Source: Aphrocallistes beatrix (Eukaryota; Porifera; Hexactinellida; Sceptrulophora; Aphrocallistidae). From it: a stretch of 64,000 bases of DNA. Location: the NCBI GenBank assembly GCA_963281255.1, contig OY725494.1, positions 3,175,934 through 3,239,933 on the forward strand, given 5' to 3'. The notes under the pieces were generated by a model. It saw only the letters and a program-made list of their open reading frames with translations, ran no database searches and was not told the origin of the DNA. Shown piece by piece: positions 40,597-50,526 of the stretch. The translations under genes were made by a program, and so were the position numbers. Position 1 is the first letter of the stretch. Every line of letters starts with the position of its first letter.

Positions 40597-40893
40597 CTAA
40601 ATATAAATTTGGAATCGACTGATAATTGGAGATCGGCAAACCGGACAAGTCTGATTCAATTCCTCTATTCTCTCGCTGCATTCTGCACAACAATTAGCGT
40701 GCTTACAAGGTAGAAATACCCAAGTTGGTGTCCGTGGCCTCAGACATACAACACAAATATTCTCCACTACTTGAATCTCGCTTTCATTGTCTGAAGTCTC
40801 TGACTCATCAGTATCAGATAATTCGATTCCTGCTTCTGAAGTAAAGGTACTACCAATAGTGTAATAGGGCCGGATTAGCCCACCCAGAATCAT
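40597..40893 (-). CDS. Small RING-finger ORF (IAP/MDM2-type), possibly partial
   Basis: A 98-residue ORF ending in a C-terminal C3HC4 RING: CVVC, then PCKHANCCAEC, then CPVCR. The C-x-H-x2-CC-x2-C core is the form found at the C-terminus of IAP, MDM2 and MULAN-like E3 ligases. An acidic stretch (DTDESETSDNESE) precedes it. All eight metal ligands are present, so an E3 role is likely if expressed. A splice acceptor (TTTACTTCAG) falls inside the ORF near 40845, so the true protein may be the last exon of a longer gene whose 5' part was displaced by the 7TM array starting near 40928. No upstream exon was found. Confidence 0.6.
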   Translation of the reverse strand: MILGGLIRPYYTIGSTFTSEAGIELSDTDESETSDNESEIQVVENICVVCLRPRTPTWVFLPCKHANCCAECSERIEELNQTCPVCRSPIISRFQIYI

Positions 40894-40927
40894 AAACCTG
40901 GTGGATATGGTGTATAGTGGCTAGCGA

Positions 40928-41372
40928 CCCGGATTGAGCTCACTCAAACTTGGAACCTATGCGCCAGGGACTATTAAATACATGAAATAAATACCTATGG
41001 TGATTTGAGTTAAAAATTAAATTGACCTATGCAATATATTGTCCTTGTTCATGAAATATTCTCCACATGATGTAATTAACATAATTATGTTATGTCTATT
41101 GTTTTAAAATTTCCAAAAAGATATTTCTAATTATTCATATTCATAATATATGCCAACAAGATGTAAGCAAATATGTTGCAATAATTCGAAAATCACGTTT
41201 GTTACTAGGTATATGACAACATCAATTCTTGTATGCTGTTGGAAAGCATTTATTACTTTTGTGTAAGGAATCGATTCCATTCTAATTATATAGCTCCTCA
41301 CTGATCGAATATATATAAAGAAAGAAAGTAAATATATATATATAATATTGTTCAGTTATAAGATATCCTAAG
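40928..41372 (+). promoter_or_regulatory. Conserved 7TM promoter region, copy A
   Basis: Conserved upstream of the 7TM copies; the 5' part also occurs at 43985. The core is ATATATATAAAGAAAGAAAGT, about 45-60 bases before the ATG, with TATATAAAG as the likely TATA box (near 41312). The same core recurs near 44926, 51866 and 57388. Upstream, CTTGTAxGxTxTTGGAAAGC is also shared. Confidence 0.6.
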
Positions 41373-42422
41373 ATGAACTCCACAAATTCTAGCTACTCAT
41401 GGGAGCACCAAATGTTTGAAGATATATATATGTTTGGAAAAATCTACTATGCAATTGTCGTCGGTACAGCTATATTCGTGACTTTGTTTTGGATTGTCTA
41501 CTTTTCCCATGACATAATGGTGATTAAGCAAAGATTAAACAGATTTAAACTGGCATCTAGCTATGAAAATAATGACACAGACATTAAAAGGCAGGAAGCT
41601 AAATTGTTTCAAAACCAGATCTTAATTCTCATTTGCATCTCAGAAATAAATCCCGCCATTATTGCTATTATCAGATATAATATGAGACTACTTGATTTAG
41701 TCTCAGTATTAGAATTTTATCTCAGTTCTCTAACCTATTTAACTTTCTGTATTCTAAACAAACTCACTACACATCTGATTCTCTGTTATAAATCTAAATC
41801 TACTAACTATCGCCGAGTTTTCTCCATGTTATTTTTGAAATCAATACTCATCCTATTAGTATCACCAGTCAACATCTACCTCCTCTTGATTCCGAATGGT
41901 ATCATTTTCCTCCTCTTCATTCGTGAGTTCATTCAATACATCAAGAACTGTAACACGCTATACACAGTGATCGGATGGCAGGAGCAAGACACAGTGTTGG
42001 AATTCGGAGCCAAGAACAGAGTTTTGTGCTTACAGAGAATGCGCAGACAATTCAGGAGGTTGTTTAGGCTGGGAATATGTTGCACAAGCTGCCTATTGCT
42101 ACTAATTCCTAATAGCATAATGATACAGTTCTTAAGATTGGTGGTAACTAAATGCGGTTGCAGAGATCTGCTAGCACATTTTATCCAAGCTAAAATAATA
42201 GACAATAATGAGATCATTGAGAAGATAAACTTGGGAATTTATATACTTGCTAGCATGAATAACGTTATTGCCTTTCCTTTGTCTATCTTTGCACTCATCT
42301 ACATTGTGTTTACGCTCCATTTCTGGTACGGGTCTACGTTGAGAGATCTAAATACAAAACTCTACTACTACCTGAGGAGTAATTCCAACAATTCAATCAA
42401 GAACCCTTTGCTGCAAAACTAA
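41373..42422 (+). CDS. 7TM receptor-like protein, array copy A
   Basis: A 349-residue intronless seven-transmembrane protein of no family I recognise. Hydrophobic segments fall at about 24-45, 80-100, 108-130, 148-170, 172-190, 232-255 and 290-317. The N-terminus MNSTNSSYSW carries two N-glycosylation sequons, supporting an outside N-terminus. Loops 46-79 and 191-231 are strongly basic and would be cytoplasmic. Helices 4 and 5 are almost contiguous. No DRY, NPxxY or GPS is visible, so it is not an ordinary class A, B or C receptor. It is nearly identical to the copies at 44995, 51932 and 57499 in cytoplasmic parts. Copy A differs at residues 92-106 (NPAIIAIIRYNMRLL) and in loop 3 (TKCGCRD). 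Chemoreception is a guess from the tandem, intronless, variable pattern. Confidence 0.8.
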   Translation: MNSTNSSYSWEHQMFEDIYMFGKIYYAIVVGTAIFVTLFWIVYFSHDIMVIKQRLNRFKLASSYENNDTDIKRQEAKLFQNQILILICISEINPAIIAIIRYNMRLLDLVSVLEFYLSSLTYLTFCILNKLTTHLILCYKSKSTNYRRVFSMLFLKSILILLVSPVNIYLLLIPNGIIFLLFIREFIQYIKNCNTLYTVIGWQEQDTVLEFGAKNRVLCLQRMRRQFRRLFRLGICCTSCLLLLIPNSIMIQFLRLVVTKCGCRDLLAHFIQAKIIDNNEIIEKINLGIYILASMNNVIAFPLSIFALIYIVFTLHFWYGSTLRDLNTKLYYYLRSNSNNSIKNPLLQN

Positions 42423-43650
42423 ATTGATTATCATCTCACAATGCAGAAGGAATCTTTCTCAAATCATCAAACTTGAAAATACTTGAAAATACTACAAAAA
42501 TAATATTAAGGCTGATAAGAATTCGAGGCAGGAATGGAAATCCTCCTTTTCAATTAAATATATGATTTATATTTTAGTATATTAGAAGATGTTAGGACAT
42601 GGGTGGGCAAACTTTTTGAGGGCCAACTGCTATTCGACAGTATGCATTAACTACTAAAGTGAACTGTAACCAAGCCCTTTTGACCCTTAATTTGCTATAA
42701 AAGGAGTTTCGTAAAATACGGGTGTTCAATAAGTAGCCGGAGTTTATGCATAACCTGGGAATATAACATATATTCGAATTCCTTGCAGTATAATCTAACA
42801 TATATACGGACAAAAGTATTTGAACACTTCATTATTTCACATACAAATAGTGCTAAAATGGGTCTATTCATGAAGGCGAATACTTACGGTAAGGGATACA
42901 ACCAATCGGGTTTCCGATTCGAAATACGTGTACAGTCAGAGTCGCTTATTGTGAACCACCAGGGGACCAAAAAATCTGTTCATAATAGAGATACTTCATA
43001 TTAAGCGAACTTGATTCAATACAAATCCTATCTAAAAAATGAAATTGGGACCAGGAGGTTAGTTCATAATAAACGAATGTTCATATTAAGCGGGTTCATA
43101 ATAAGCGACCCTGACTGTATACACATTCAAATTAATCCTACTGGAATATTCAACTCAATTATTCATTCCAAGCGTTTACAAGCCCAGAGGGAATAAACGA
43201 AATATGTCTTTGAACTGTTATTTGAAAAGATTCCGAATCTGAAATCAGATTCTTACTTCTTAGAATTTGATTGCACTTCTTATCATGAAGGGATCCAATT
43301 TACTATTATTTGTATGGGAAAGAATGAAGTATTCAAATACTTTTTTCCGGTTGGTGTATATACTTATGTATTATTTAAGTTTTAGATACAACAATGAAAT
43401 TTCTAATTTCCCATTGAAAGTGATACAAAATCATTTTTCTAATTTTCAGAGATTTTTTATGATGACAATTTTAAGTGACTACATTCATATAATATTGATT
43501 AATTTTTATTAATCAATTGGAAATTTAAAGTTTTAAATGATTTTAAAACCACTTTAAAAGGGAGAATGTGTCAGCTTCTTGTCAAAATGTGACATGTAAC
43601 CATTATATAATTACTGACGAAATGTTATTGACTTGAAATATGTACAAGTA
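42423..43650. other. Spacer between 7TM copy A and dynein fragment
   Basis: The first 350 bases match the 3' flank of the other 7TM copies. 43440-43620 matches the region upstream of PEX2 (55400-55560), but PEX2 itself is missing here. It contains the MITE at 42933 and a lone Tc1-like terminus near 42812. Confidence 0.6.
42933..43117. mobile_element. TA-flanked MITE, CAGTCAGAGTCGCTTATT family
   Basis: A 185 bp element with ends CAGTCAGAGTCGCTTATTGT and the inverted ATAAGCGACCCTGACTG, each next to TA, fitting a mariner/pogo insertion. No coding. ORFs crossing it are not called. Confidence 0.8.
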
Positions 43651-43651
43651 G

Positions 43652-43984
43652 ATTAGAAATATAACTACGCATTTGAATGTGGAATATTGGGGTATACATA
43701 TTACTAGTATAAAAAACTTTTGTTAGGGAAGTATAGTGTACATCGTAACTGTGATACAACGTCATTTCTATTATGTCATTTGTAGGTTGTCGCAGCTGAT
43801 GAGAAGGACGCTCTGAATACTCTCAAGCCAGCTGACATCACTATTGTAAAACCAATGAAGAATCCTCCGATCGGGGTGAGGCTAGCCATGGAAGCAGTCT
43901 GTGTTCTGAGGAATGTGAAGTCAGAAAGAAAGCCAGATGGGAGTGGGAAAATGGTGGAAGACTATTGGGCCCCTTCACTGAAAC
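43652..43984 (+). pseudogene. Dynein heavy chain exon fragment, copy 2
   Basis: Nearly identical to 34541-34870, including the intron sequence and acceptor before it; the coding part starts at 43786. It reads the same protein with small changes and breaks off at about 43981, where the sequence switches abruptly into the upstream region of a truncated 7TM copy. The shared intron shows it is a segmental copy. It is too short to function. Confidence 0.75.
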
Positions 43985-44640
43985 TTGACCCGAATTGAGC
44001 TCAATCAAACTTGGAACCTATGCGCCAGGGACTATTAACTACATGAAATAATACCTATGGTGATTTGAGTTAAAAATTAAATTAACCTATGCAATATATT
44101 ATCCTTGTTCATGAAATATTCTCCACATGATGTAATTAACATGTTATATCTATTTTTTAAAATTTCCGAAAAGATATTTCTCATTATTCATATTCCTAAT
44201 ATATGCTAACAAGATGTAAGCAAATATGTGTTGCAATAATTTGAAATCACCAGTTTGTTAATTATAGGTATATCAACATCAATTCTTGTAAGCTGTTGGA
44301 AAGCATTTTGTGTAAGGAATAAGGAATATTAATATGACATAATATCTTGATTCCATTCTAAGTCACAGAGTTTCTTATCTCATTGATCAAATATATATAA
44401 ATATATATATAATATTATTGTTATACTTGTAATATCCCCTAAAATGAATACCACCAATTCTAGCTACTCATGGGAACACCAAATGTTCAAAGATATAATT
44501 ATTTTGGAAAAATCTACTATGCAATTGTCGTCGGTACAGCTATATTCTTGCTATGTGACCTTGTTTTGGATTGTCTACTTTTCCTATGACAAAATGGTGA
44601 TTAAGCAAAGATAGCGCGAAAAAAAGCACGGAAAAAGCTG
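43985..44640 (+). pseudogene. Truncated 7TM array copy B
   Basis: The upstream region and first about 180 bases of coding sequence (ATG at 44444) match the intact copies through the first helix and IMVIKQR region. There are small indels (a frame change after FKDI, an insertion near 44550) and a stop soon after the shared sequence ends at about 44611. It is not functional. Confidence 0.85.
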
Positions 44641-44994
44641 AAAAAAACACGAAAAACATAATTATGTTCGTTTTTTGTGTATTTATTTTATTTTCCGGAA
44701 AATATATTTCTAATTATATTCATAACCATCTGCTAATAAAGATGTAACACGCTAATTTGTATTGTTACAATAATTCGAATCACACCATACAGCACTGTAT
44801 GTGGCTAGCATATTAGTTTCAGTTCTTGTAAGTTTTTGGAAAGCGTTACACTTTTTATGTAAGATAAATACTTTTAATGGATATGATATCATATCACGAC
44901 TCCATGCTAAGAGTTTCTCATCAGATATATATATAAAGAAAGAAAGTAAAAGGTAATATATATAAAATATTATTCAGTTATAAGATCCCCTAAA

Positions 44995-46044
44995 ATGAAT
45001 ACCACAAATTCTAGCTACTCATGGGAGCACCAAATGTTTGAAGATATTGCTATGTTTGGAAAAATCTACGATGCAATTGTCGTCGGTACAGCTATATTCG
45101 TGACTTTGTTTTGGATTGTCTACTTTTCCCATGACATAATGGTGATTAAGCAAAGATTAAACAGATTTAAACTGGCATCTAGCTATGAAAATAATGACAC
45201 AGACACTAAAAGGCAGGAAGCTAAATTGTTTCAAAACCAGATCTTAATTCTCATTTGCATCTCAGAAATACTTCCCGCCATTATTCCTATTATCATATAT
45301 AATATGAGACTATTTGATTTAGTCTCAGTATTAGAATTTTATTCGTTTTCTCTAACCTATTTAACTTTCTATCTTCTAAACAAACTCACTACACATCTGA
45401 TTCACTGTTATAAATCAAAATCTACTAACTATCGCCGAGTTTTCTCCATGTTATTTTTGAAATTAATACTCATCCTATTAGTATCACCAGTCAATATCTA
45501 CCTCCTCTTGATTCCGAATGGTATCATTTTCCTCCTCTTCATTCGTGAGTTCATTCAATACATCAAGAACTGTAACACGCTATACACAGTGATCGGATGG
45601 CAGGAGCAAGACACAGTTTTGGAATTCGGAGCCAAGAACAGAGTTTTGTGTTTAAAGAGAATGCGCAGACAATTCAGGAGGTTGTTTAGGCTGGGAATAT
45701 GTTGCACAAGCTGCCTATTGCTACTAATTCCTAATGGCATAATGATACAGTTCTTAAGATTGGTGGTAACTAAAGGCGGTTGCAGAGATCTGCTAGCACA
45801 TTTTATCCAAGCTAAAATAATAGACAATAATGAGATCATTGAGAAGATAAACTTGGGAATTTATATACTTGCTAGCATGAATAACGTTATTGCCTTTCCT
45901 TTGTCTATCTTCGCACTCATATACATTGTGTTTACGCTCCATTTCTGGTACGGGTCTACGTTGAGAGATCTAAATACAAAACTCTACTACTACCTGAGGA
46001 GTAATTCCAACAATTCAATCAAGAACCCTTTGCTGCAAAACTAA
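44995..46044 (+). CDS. 7TM receptor-like protein, array copy C
   Basis: 349 residues, same plan as the copy at 41373, with no lesion. N-terminus MNTTNSSYSW with two sequons. Compared with copy A it has LPAIIPIIIYNMRLF after helix 2, FYSFSL in helix 3, LKRMRRQ in loop 191-231 and TKGGCRD in the loop after helix 6. TATA core ATATATATAAAG at about 44926 and a leader of about 55 bases. The 3' flank is conserved with the other copies for about 400 bases, so the duplication unit extends beyond the gene. Confidence 0.82.
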   Translation: MNTTNSSYSWEHQMFEDIAMFGKIYDAIVVGTAIFVTLFWIVYFSHDIMVIKQRLNRFKLASSYENNDTDTKRQEAKLFQNQILILICISEILPAIIPIIIYNMRLFDLVSVLEFYSFSLTYLTFYLLNKLTTHLIHCYKSKSTNYRRVFSMLFLKLILILLVSPVNIYLLLIPNGIIFLLFIREFIQYIKNCNTLYTVIGWQEQDTVLEFGAKNRVLCLKRMRRQFRRLFRLGICCTSCLLLLIPNGIMIQFLRLVVTKGGCRDLLAHFIQAKIIDNNEIIEKINLGIYILASMNNVIAFPLSIFALIYIVFTLHFWYGSTLRDLNTKLYYYLRSNSNNSIKNPLLQN

Positions 46045-46433
46045 ATTGATTATCATCTCACAATGCAGAAGGAATCTTTCTCAAATCATCAAACTTGAAA
46101 ATACTTCAAAAATAATAATAAAGGTTGATAAGAATCCGAGGCAGGAATGGAAATCCTCCTTTTCAATTAAATATATTATTTATATTTTAGTATATTCATT
46201 AGAAGATGTTAGGACATGGGTGGGCAAACCTTTTGAGCGACAACTGCTATTCGACAGTATGCATGAACTACTAAAGTGAACTCTTGTTGTAACCAAGCCC
46301 TCCGGACCCTATTTTAATTTGCTATAAAAGTAGCTTCGTAAAAGTACGGGTTTCAATAAGTAGTGGGAGTTGATGCCTTAATACTACTATATATTCGAAT
46401 TCCCTGCAGTATCTCCTAACGTTGTACGTACAG

Positions 46434-46549
46434 TGGAATTTGCTCATTAGTAACTCTGGTCTTGCTCATAATATGGTTGCTAATAAGGGAACAAATTAAT
46501 AAAAAATCTACACTTGGGACTTGCTAATAAGCAAATTCCACGGTATATA
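46434..46549. mobile_element. TA-flanked MITE, CAGTGGAATTTGCT family
   Basis: The ends CAGTGGAATTTGCTCATTAG and CTAATAAGCAAATTCCAC are inverted. A second, longer copy at 53367-53530 lies at the same place in the neighbouring unit, so it was present before the duplication. Confidence 0.7.
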
Positions 46550-46609
46550 TCCTTAATATTAAAATTCGATTATGTTTATATATTTGGATATATATATATA
46601 TATATGTTA

Positions 46610-47826
46610 CAGGGTATCTGTAAAATCAGGGTAATTGTAATTACCCTGATTTTTTTAGGGTAATTGTAATTACCCTGACTTTTTTAGGGTAATTGTAATT
46701 ACCCTGGTTCAATCAGGGTAATTGTAACTACCCTGACTTTTTTCAGGGTAATTGTAATTACTTTGTTTTTTTAGGTTAATTATAGTGACCACTCATTGTA
46801 TAGTGGATCATTTGTATAGGCGCAACTTGGGCCATTTTCACATGTCCATCCAGATTTGCTCAGCCTGTAATACACAAGTACGGGAAACACAATTTAGCTC
46901 ACCTAAGAGCAATTGTCCTATTAATAGGATTCCTCAATTGACAGTTGCATTGTAACAGGTAACATTGCCCACCCTGAATTTCCCCCCCTGAATTCGTCCC
47001 CTTCCATACTATAAGTTAACAATTATACCACCTAAGTACCATATTAGGAAGTGGAGTTTTCTAAATGTAATTGTGTAACTTATAAAACTCAACTGGTACA
47101 TTAATGGGTGTGTCATATGTACTGTTGCATGAAAAAATGCCCCCCCCCGTGAAAAAATGCCCCCACCATGGATATTCATGTAATATGGGGGGGGGGCAAA
47201 ATTTAATGGAGTTAGCGTGAAAAATTTCCCCCCCCGTGAAAAAATGCCCCCCACCATGGATATTCTAAAGTATGCCAATGCTTATACAAAACATTTTGAA
47301 TGCTATTTGGCTTCTATTCGTTTACTAAAGCATTGCAAATCAACAAACTAGTCGTGTGAAGTAATAACAATCACTTTCATAAATGTATCGTATATAAATA
47401 GTATCAGCAATATTTAGTGTTAAACTCAAGAATATCCATGGTGGGGGCAATTTTTCACGCTAACTCCATTAAATTTTGCCCCCCCCCATATTACATGAAT
47501 ATCCATGGTGGGGGCATTTTTTCACGGGGGGGGCATTTTTTCATGCAACAGTACTATGTACTATGTATTTTCTGAAATTCTACAAGTTTCAAATAGGCTG
47601 TTAGATGTTCTCATCTAGAAAATTATAATTGAATTTTAACCGGGGAATGGGGGATAAACCAGTTTTATCCCGTCCCATGCTCCCCCACTTATGGAGGTTA
47701 TACTGTAATTACAATTACCCTGAAAAAGTCAGGGTAATTACAATTATCCTGATTGAACCAGGGTAATTACAATTACCCTAAAAAAATCAGGGTAATTACA
47801 ATTACCCTGATTTTACAGATACCCTG
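46610..47826. mobile_element. 1.2 kb nested foldback element
   Basis: Outer arms start CAGGGTATCTGTAAAATCAG and end with its exact complement, next to TA on both sides. Each outer arm is three to five tandem copies of a palindromic AGGGTAATTGTAATTACCCT unit. Inside, a second inverted pair (about 47105-47270 and 47440-47560) contains C- and G-tracts and CCACCATGGATATTCATG. No coding. It inserted beside, and probably into, the LINE fragment that begins at 47840. Confidence 0.8.
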
Positions 47827-47839
47827 TAACATATATATA

Positions 47840-48580
47840 TATAATTGTCAAGTCGAAATGTTACAAGAGCGTTGCCGAGAGTTCCGCATGCTTTGGTGGA
47901 GAGATACTTTCTGATTCGACGGATAATATAGATGAAGCAGAAGGAAGAAGAAGCAACTTTACGGATCTGGGTAGACATCGATAGGTTTTTGTCGAACCAG
48001 GTACCCAAGTTCTTCATTTCTTTGGATGGCGAGATTAGAGAATTGCCAATAGAGATGCTATCAATGTGGACCTTGGAGAGTTGTTGAGGGGTAACAATGG
48101 CAAGAAACTCAGTTTTGGAGTCATTGATGAGCAATTTGTTGCTAAGAAGCCAAGAACGGAAGAGACCCTTGATTGGATGGCAGTGAGAGCAGATTTCTCA
48201 TATGTAATAGGATCGGATTTACAAGAAAGATAAATTTGAGTGGCTAGGGTCATTAGACATGCGGCACTTTCGCTCAGCTTTTCTCCTAACCTGCTTAGCT
48301 ATTTTGATGGCCTTGGTGAACCAGGGGACAGAAAACGGGTTAAGATGGTTTTAGTTCGAAAAGGAACATGGTAGTCGAGCGGAGATCAGAAGAAGAAAAG
48401 TCGGCAAAAACGTTGATGTTAGATAGAGGGAGACGAAAAAAGCACGAAAAGGCATTAAAAATGATGTCACACCAGGCTCTGTCAGATTTGCACATTGTAC
48501 TCAGTGGCCAAACTATAACTGGAGCTTGATCCAGGCACTTTGACGAACTTGGTAACATGGTAACAATATAAGGTAACAAT
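47840..48580 (-). pseudogene. Non-LTR retrotransposon fragment (CR1/L2-like)
   Basis: On the minus strand, 48190-47840 reads LLINDSKTEFLAIVTPQQL, then NLGTWFDKNLSM and FCFIYIIRRIRKYLS, which is the thumb-side part of a LINE reverse transcriptase (N-x-x-K-T-E, N-L-G-V-W-F-D, R-R-I-R-K-Y-L). Upstream, 48345-48260 gives VPWFTKAIKIAKQVRRKAER, the linker before the reverse transcriptase. The part between, including the catalytic YADD box, is deleted. It is truncated at 47840 next to the foldback. A further piece of the same LINE is at 53867. Confidence 0.75.
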
Positions 48581-48604
48581 ATATATATATATATATATAT
48601 ATAC

Positions 48605-48775
48605 GTATATGCCTAATCGAGTTAAACTTGTATTATAAGGGGATGGAGATTAGTATATCGATAAGTGAATTATAGTATTTTATATTCTAAAATTCAATTT
48701 ATTTGGTCAGAGGGTAGTTTGACCCGATTAAGCGGTTGGTCCCTTTATCCGGTGGCCCTATTAAGCGGAGTATAC
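48605..48775. repeat. Pogo/Tigger-like element remnant, copy 1
   Basis: Starts TATGCCTAATCGAGTTAAAC and ends in a terminus GGCCCTATTAAGCGGAGTAT next to ACTGTATA. Matches 54462-54720, which has an additional internal segment. Confidence 0.55.
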
Positions 48776-49654
48776 TGTATATGATTCATATTTTTTATAC
48801 CATTATATGTTAGTGCATGGGTGAGCAAACTTTTTCCGAGGGCCCCGCATTCTTATGGAAAAAATCTAAAAAGGGTTGGAATGCCTACGACTGTGGATAT
48901 ACCATTGTCCTCGAATAGTAGCCGGAGGGATTATCAGTTCCATTTAGCAACATAAAAAAATAATTGCAGATATAAGAGACTTTTGAATATGAATGATGAA
49001 TATGAATGACAATTTTAAGTGAGTGCATTCATAGAATGTAGACATAAAGCAAACGAGAAGTTATTGGCACAGAAAGTTGATTTTTGGCATGTGGGAGTTT
49101 TTTGGCTATGGCTCCAGTAAGTTCTGAGCTCAGACGAAAATGTCGACTCATCATGGAATTATGACGTCATTGTCACATTTTAAAAAGTTAAGCAATACAG
49201 TTATTCGAGCGTAACTCAGCCATTATAGGAGATAGAATGCTGAAATTTTAATAGATTATGTATATTAATATATCTAACATATGGCACAACTATCATCAAA
49301 AAATGATGACTCATCAATTTGTTATGACGTCATCATTACGCATCAAAATTTTAAAAATTGACAAATTCGGTAATTATAAGTGGGACAGACGTATTTAGAG
49401 ATGTTATCTCTCATATAATTAATCAATGGTGACTACAGGCGCCTCCGGCGGACACAAAGTGTCCGCCAGCCGCGCAGCGCAAGCAAGCGAAGCGCGCTTG
49501 TAAAAAATGAATGTGACATTGTAGTTATTTCTAACGACTGAACTTATTACGTATAAGGATTAATTCGTAGGTTATTTGATGTGCAGATTCCAATAAAGTG
49601 ATCGGATTGAGCCTATAATCAACGATTCATTAAATACATTGGAGGATACGTGAG
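48776..49654. other. PEX2-1 upstream region with inserted repeat
   Basis: 48880-49070 and 49504-49654 match the region upstream of PEX2-2 (55270-55690). The dispersed repeat at 49073-49503 interrupts it and replaces about 100 bases that PEX2-2 retains. Confidence 0.6.
49073..49503 (-). repeat. Dispersed repeat with CRE- and AP-1-like sites, copy 2
   Basis: An inverted copy of the element at 54747. The GC-rich head (GCGCTTCGCTTGCTTGCGC, with GGCGGACACTTTGTGTCCGCC forming a hairpin) lies at 49434-49503. The body carries TGATGACTCATCA and two TGACGTCA sites. Its insertion here replaced part of the PEX2 upstream region. Confidence 0.75.
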
Positions 49655-50455
49655 ATGGCCTCGCATCCTCCAACCACTCTTCCACCTGTGTTACGGGTCA
49701 ACCAGTTAGATTCAAATGTTCTCGATTCACAGCTATTTATAATTTTCAAAGAACAGTTCAGAGACATATTCCTACTCCTCAGAACTTCCTTGCTATCCTC
49801 TACCAAAGGAAGTACGTTCGGACAGCAATACCTCAATCTTGTTCTATGTGGGAAAGACTCACATCCATTGTCTCTCCGCGACAGATGGTGGTATGCGCTA
49901 CTTCTCACAGGGATCGGATGGGCTGAAGAGAGGGAGCACGATATCATTAGGATTGTCAAATCAACTTTCAATATCAGGAATCAAGCAGTCTCCAAGCTAC
50001 AGCGTGTAGCAAGAGCTGTCTACTACGCAGCAAAACTAACTAACTTTGTTCTATTCTTACTCACCGGCAGGATTCCTTCTCTCGTAGAGTCTCTTCTGGG
50101 TTACAGATTCAGTTTTATTCGTCCGCCAACTAGCTCGCAACAGATTCTATACGATACCTTCAGCCGGGAACTGCTATGGAATACATTTTCAGAACTTATA
50201 GTTGTAACTCTCCCGCTCATAAAGCCGTCCCTTCTCTCCAAGCTGTCTCTCACATCGCTAGTGAGGAGGAAACCTGTAGGACTGACAGAGTATAATATGA
50301 GACTGTGTCCTGCGTGTGGATTCAAGCCTACACACCCTCACAAGGCTATGTGTAACCACAGCTTCTGTTACTACTGCGTTAGAGCTAACCTCATGGCTGA
50401 CAGTGAATACAAGTGTCCCCTTTGTGCAGTACGAGTAGGATTGTCGTTCGATTAG
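49655..50455 (+). CDS. PEX2: PEX2-like peroxisomal RING protein, copy 1 (internal deletion)
   Basis: 266 residues from one exon, nearly identical to the 287-residue copy at 55691 except for loss of 21 residues after residue 37 (DIF joined directly to LLLRTSLL). PEX2 is an E3 ligase of the peroxisomal membrane that, with PEX10 and PEX12, ubiquitinates the receptor PEX5. The C-terminal RING reads CPACG, CNHSFCYYC and CPLC and is intact. The lost part is the conserved segment GLYSRFGPEFHAILQF near the first membrane region. The deletion is exactly 63 bp, keeps the frame, and its ends share TTCC, so it probably arose by microhomology repair. Whether it is functional is unclear. Confidence 0.88.
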   Translation: MASHPPTTLPPVLRVNQLDSNVLDSQLFIIFKEQFRDIFLLLRTSLLSSTKGSTFGQQYLNLVLCGKDSHPLSLRDRWWYALLLTGIGWAEEREHDIIRIVKSTFNIRNQAVSKLQRVARAVYYAAKLTNFVLFLLTGRIPSLVESLLGYRFSFIRPPTSSQQILYDTFSRELLWNTFSELIVVTLPLIKPSLLSKLSLTSLVRRKPVGLTEYNMRLCPACGFKPTHPHKAMCNHSFCYYCVRANLMADSEYKCPLCAVRVGLSFD

Positions 50456-50526
50456 AATTGTTACATATTAAACACTTTTGTCAACGATTTAAAAAGTTAT
50501 ATTTTAACGTATTATTAATCAATTTA

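Noticed and set aside
48340..48579. 79-codon minus-strand ORF as an independent gene
   Set aside because: Overlaps the LINE remnant, part of which recurs at 53867; counted with the retrotransposon fragment.
49434..49503. GC-rich island, possibly foreign (bacterial) DNA
   Set aside because: The same block occurs at 54747 and 7375 as the head of a dispersed repeat.
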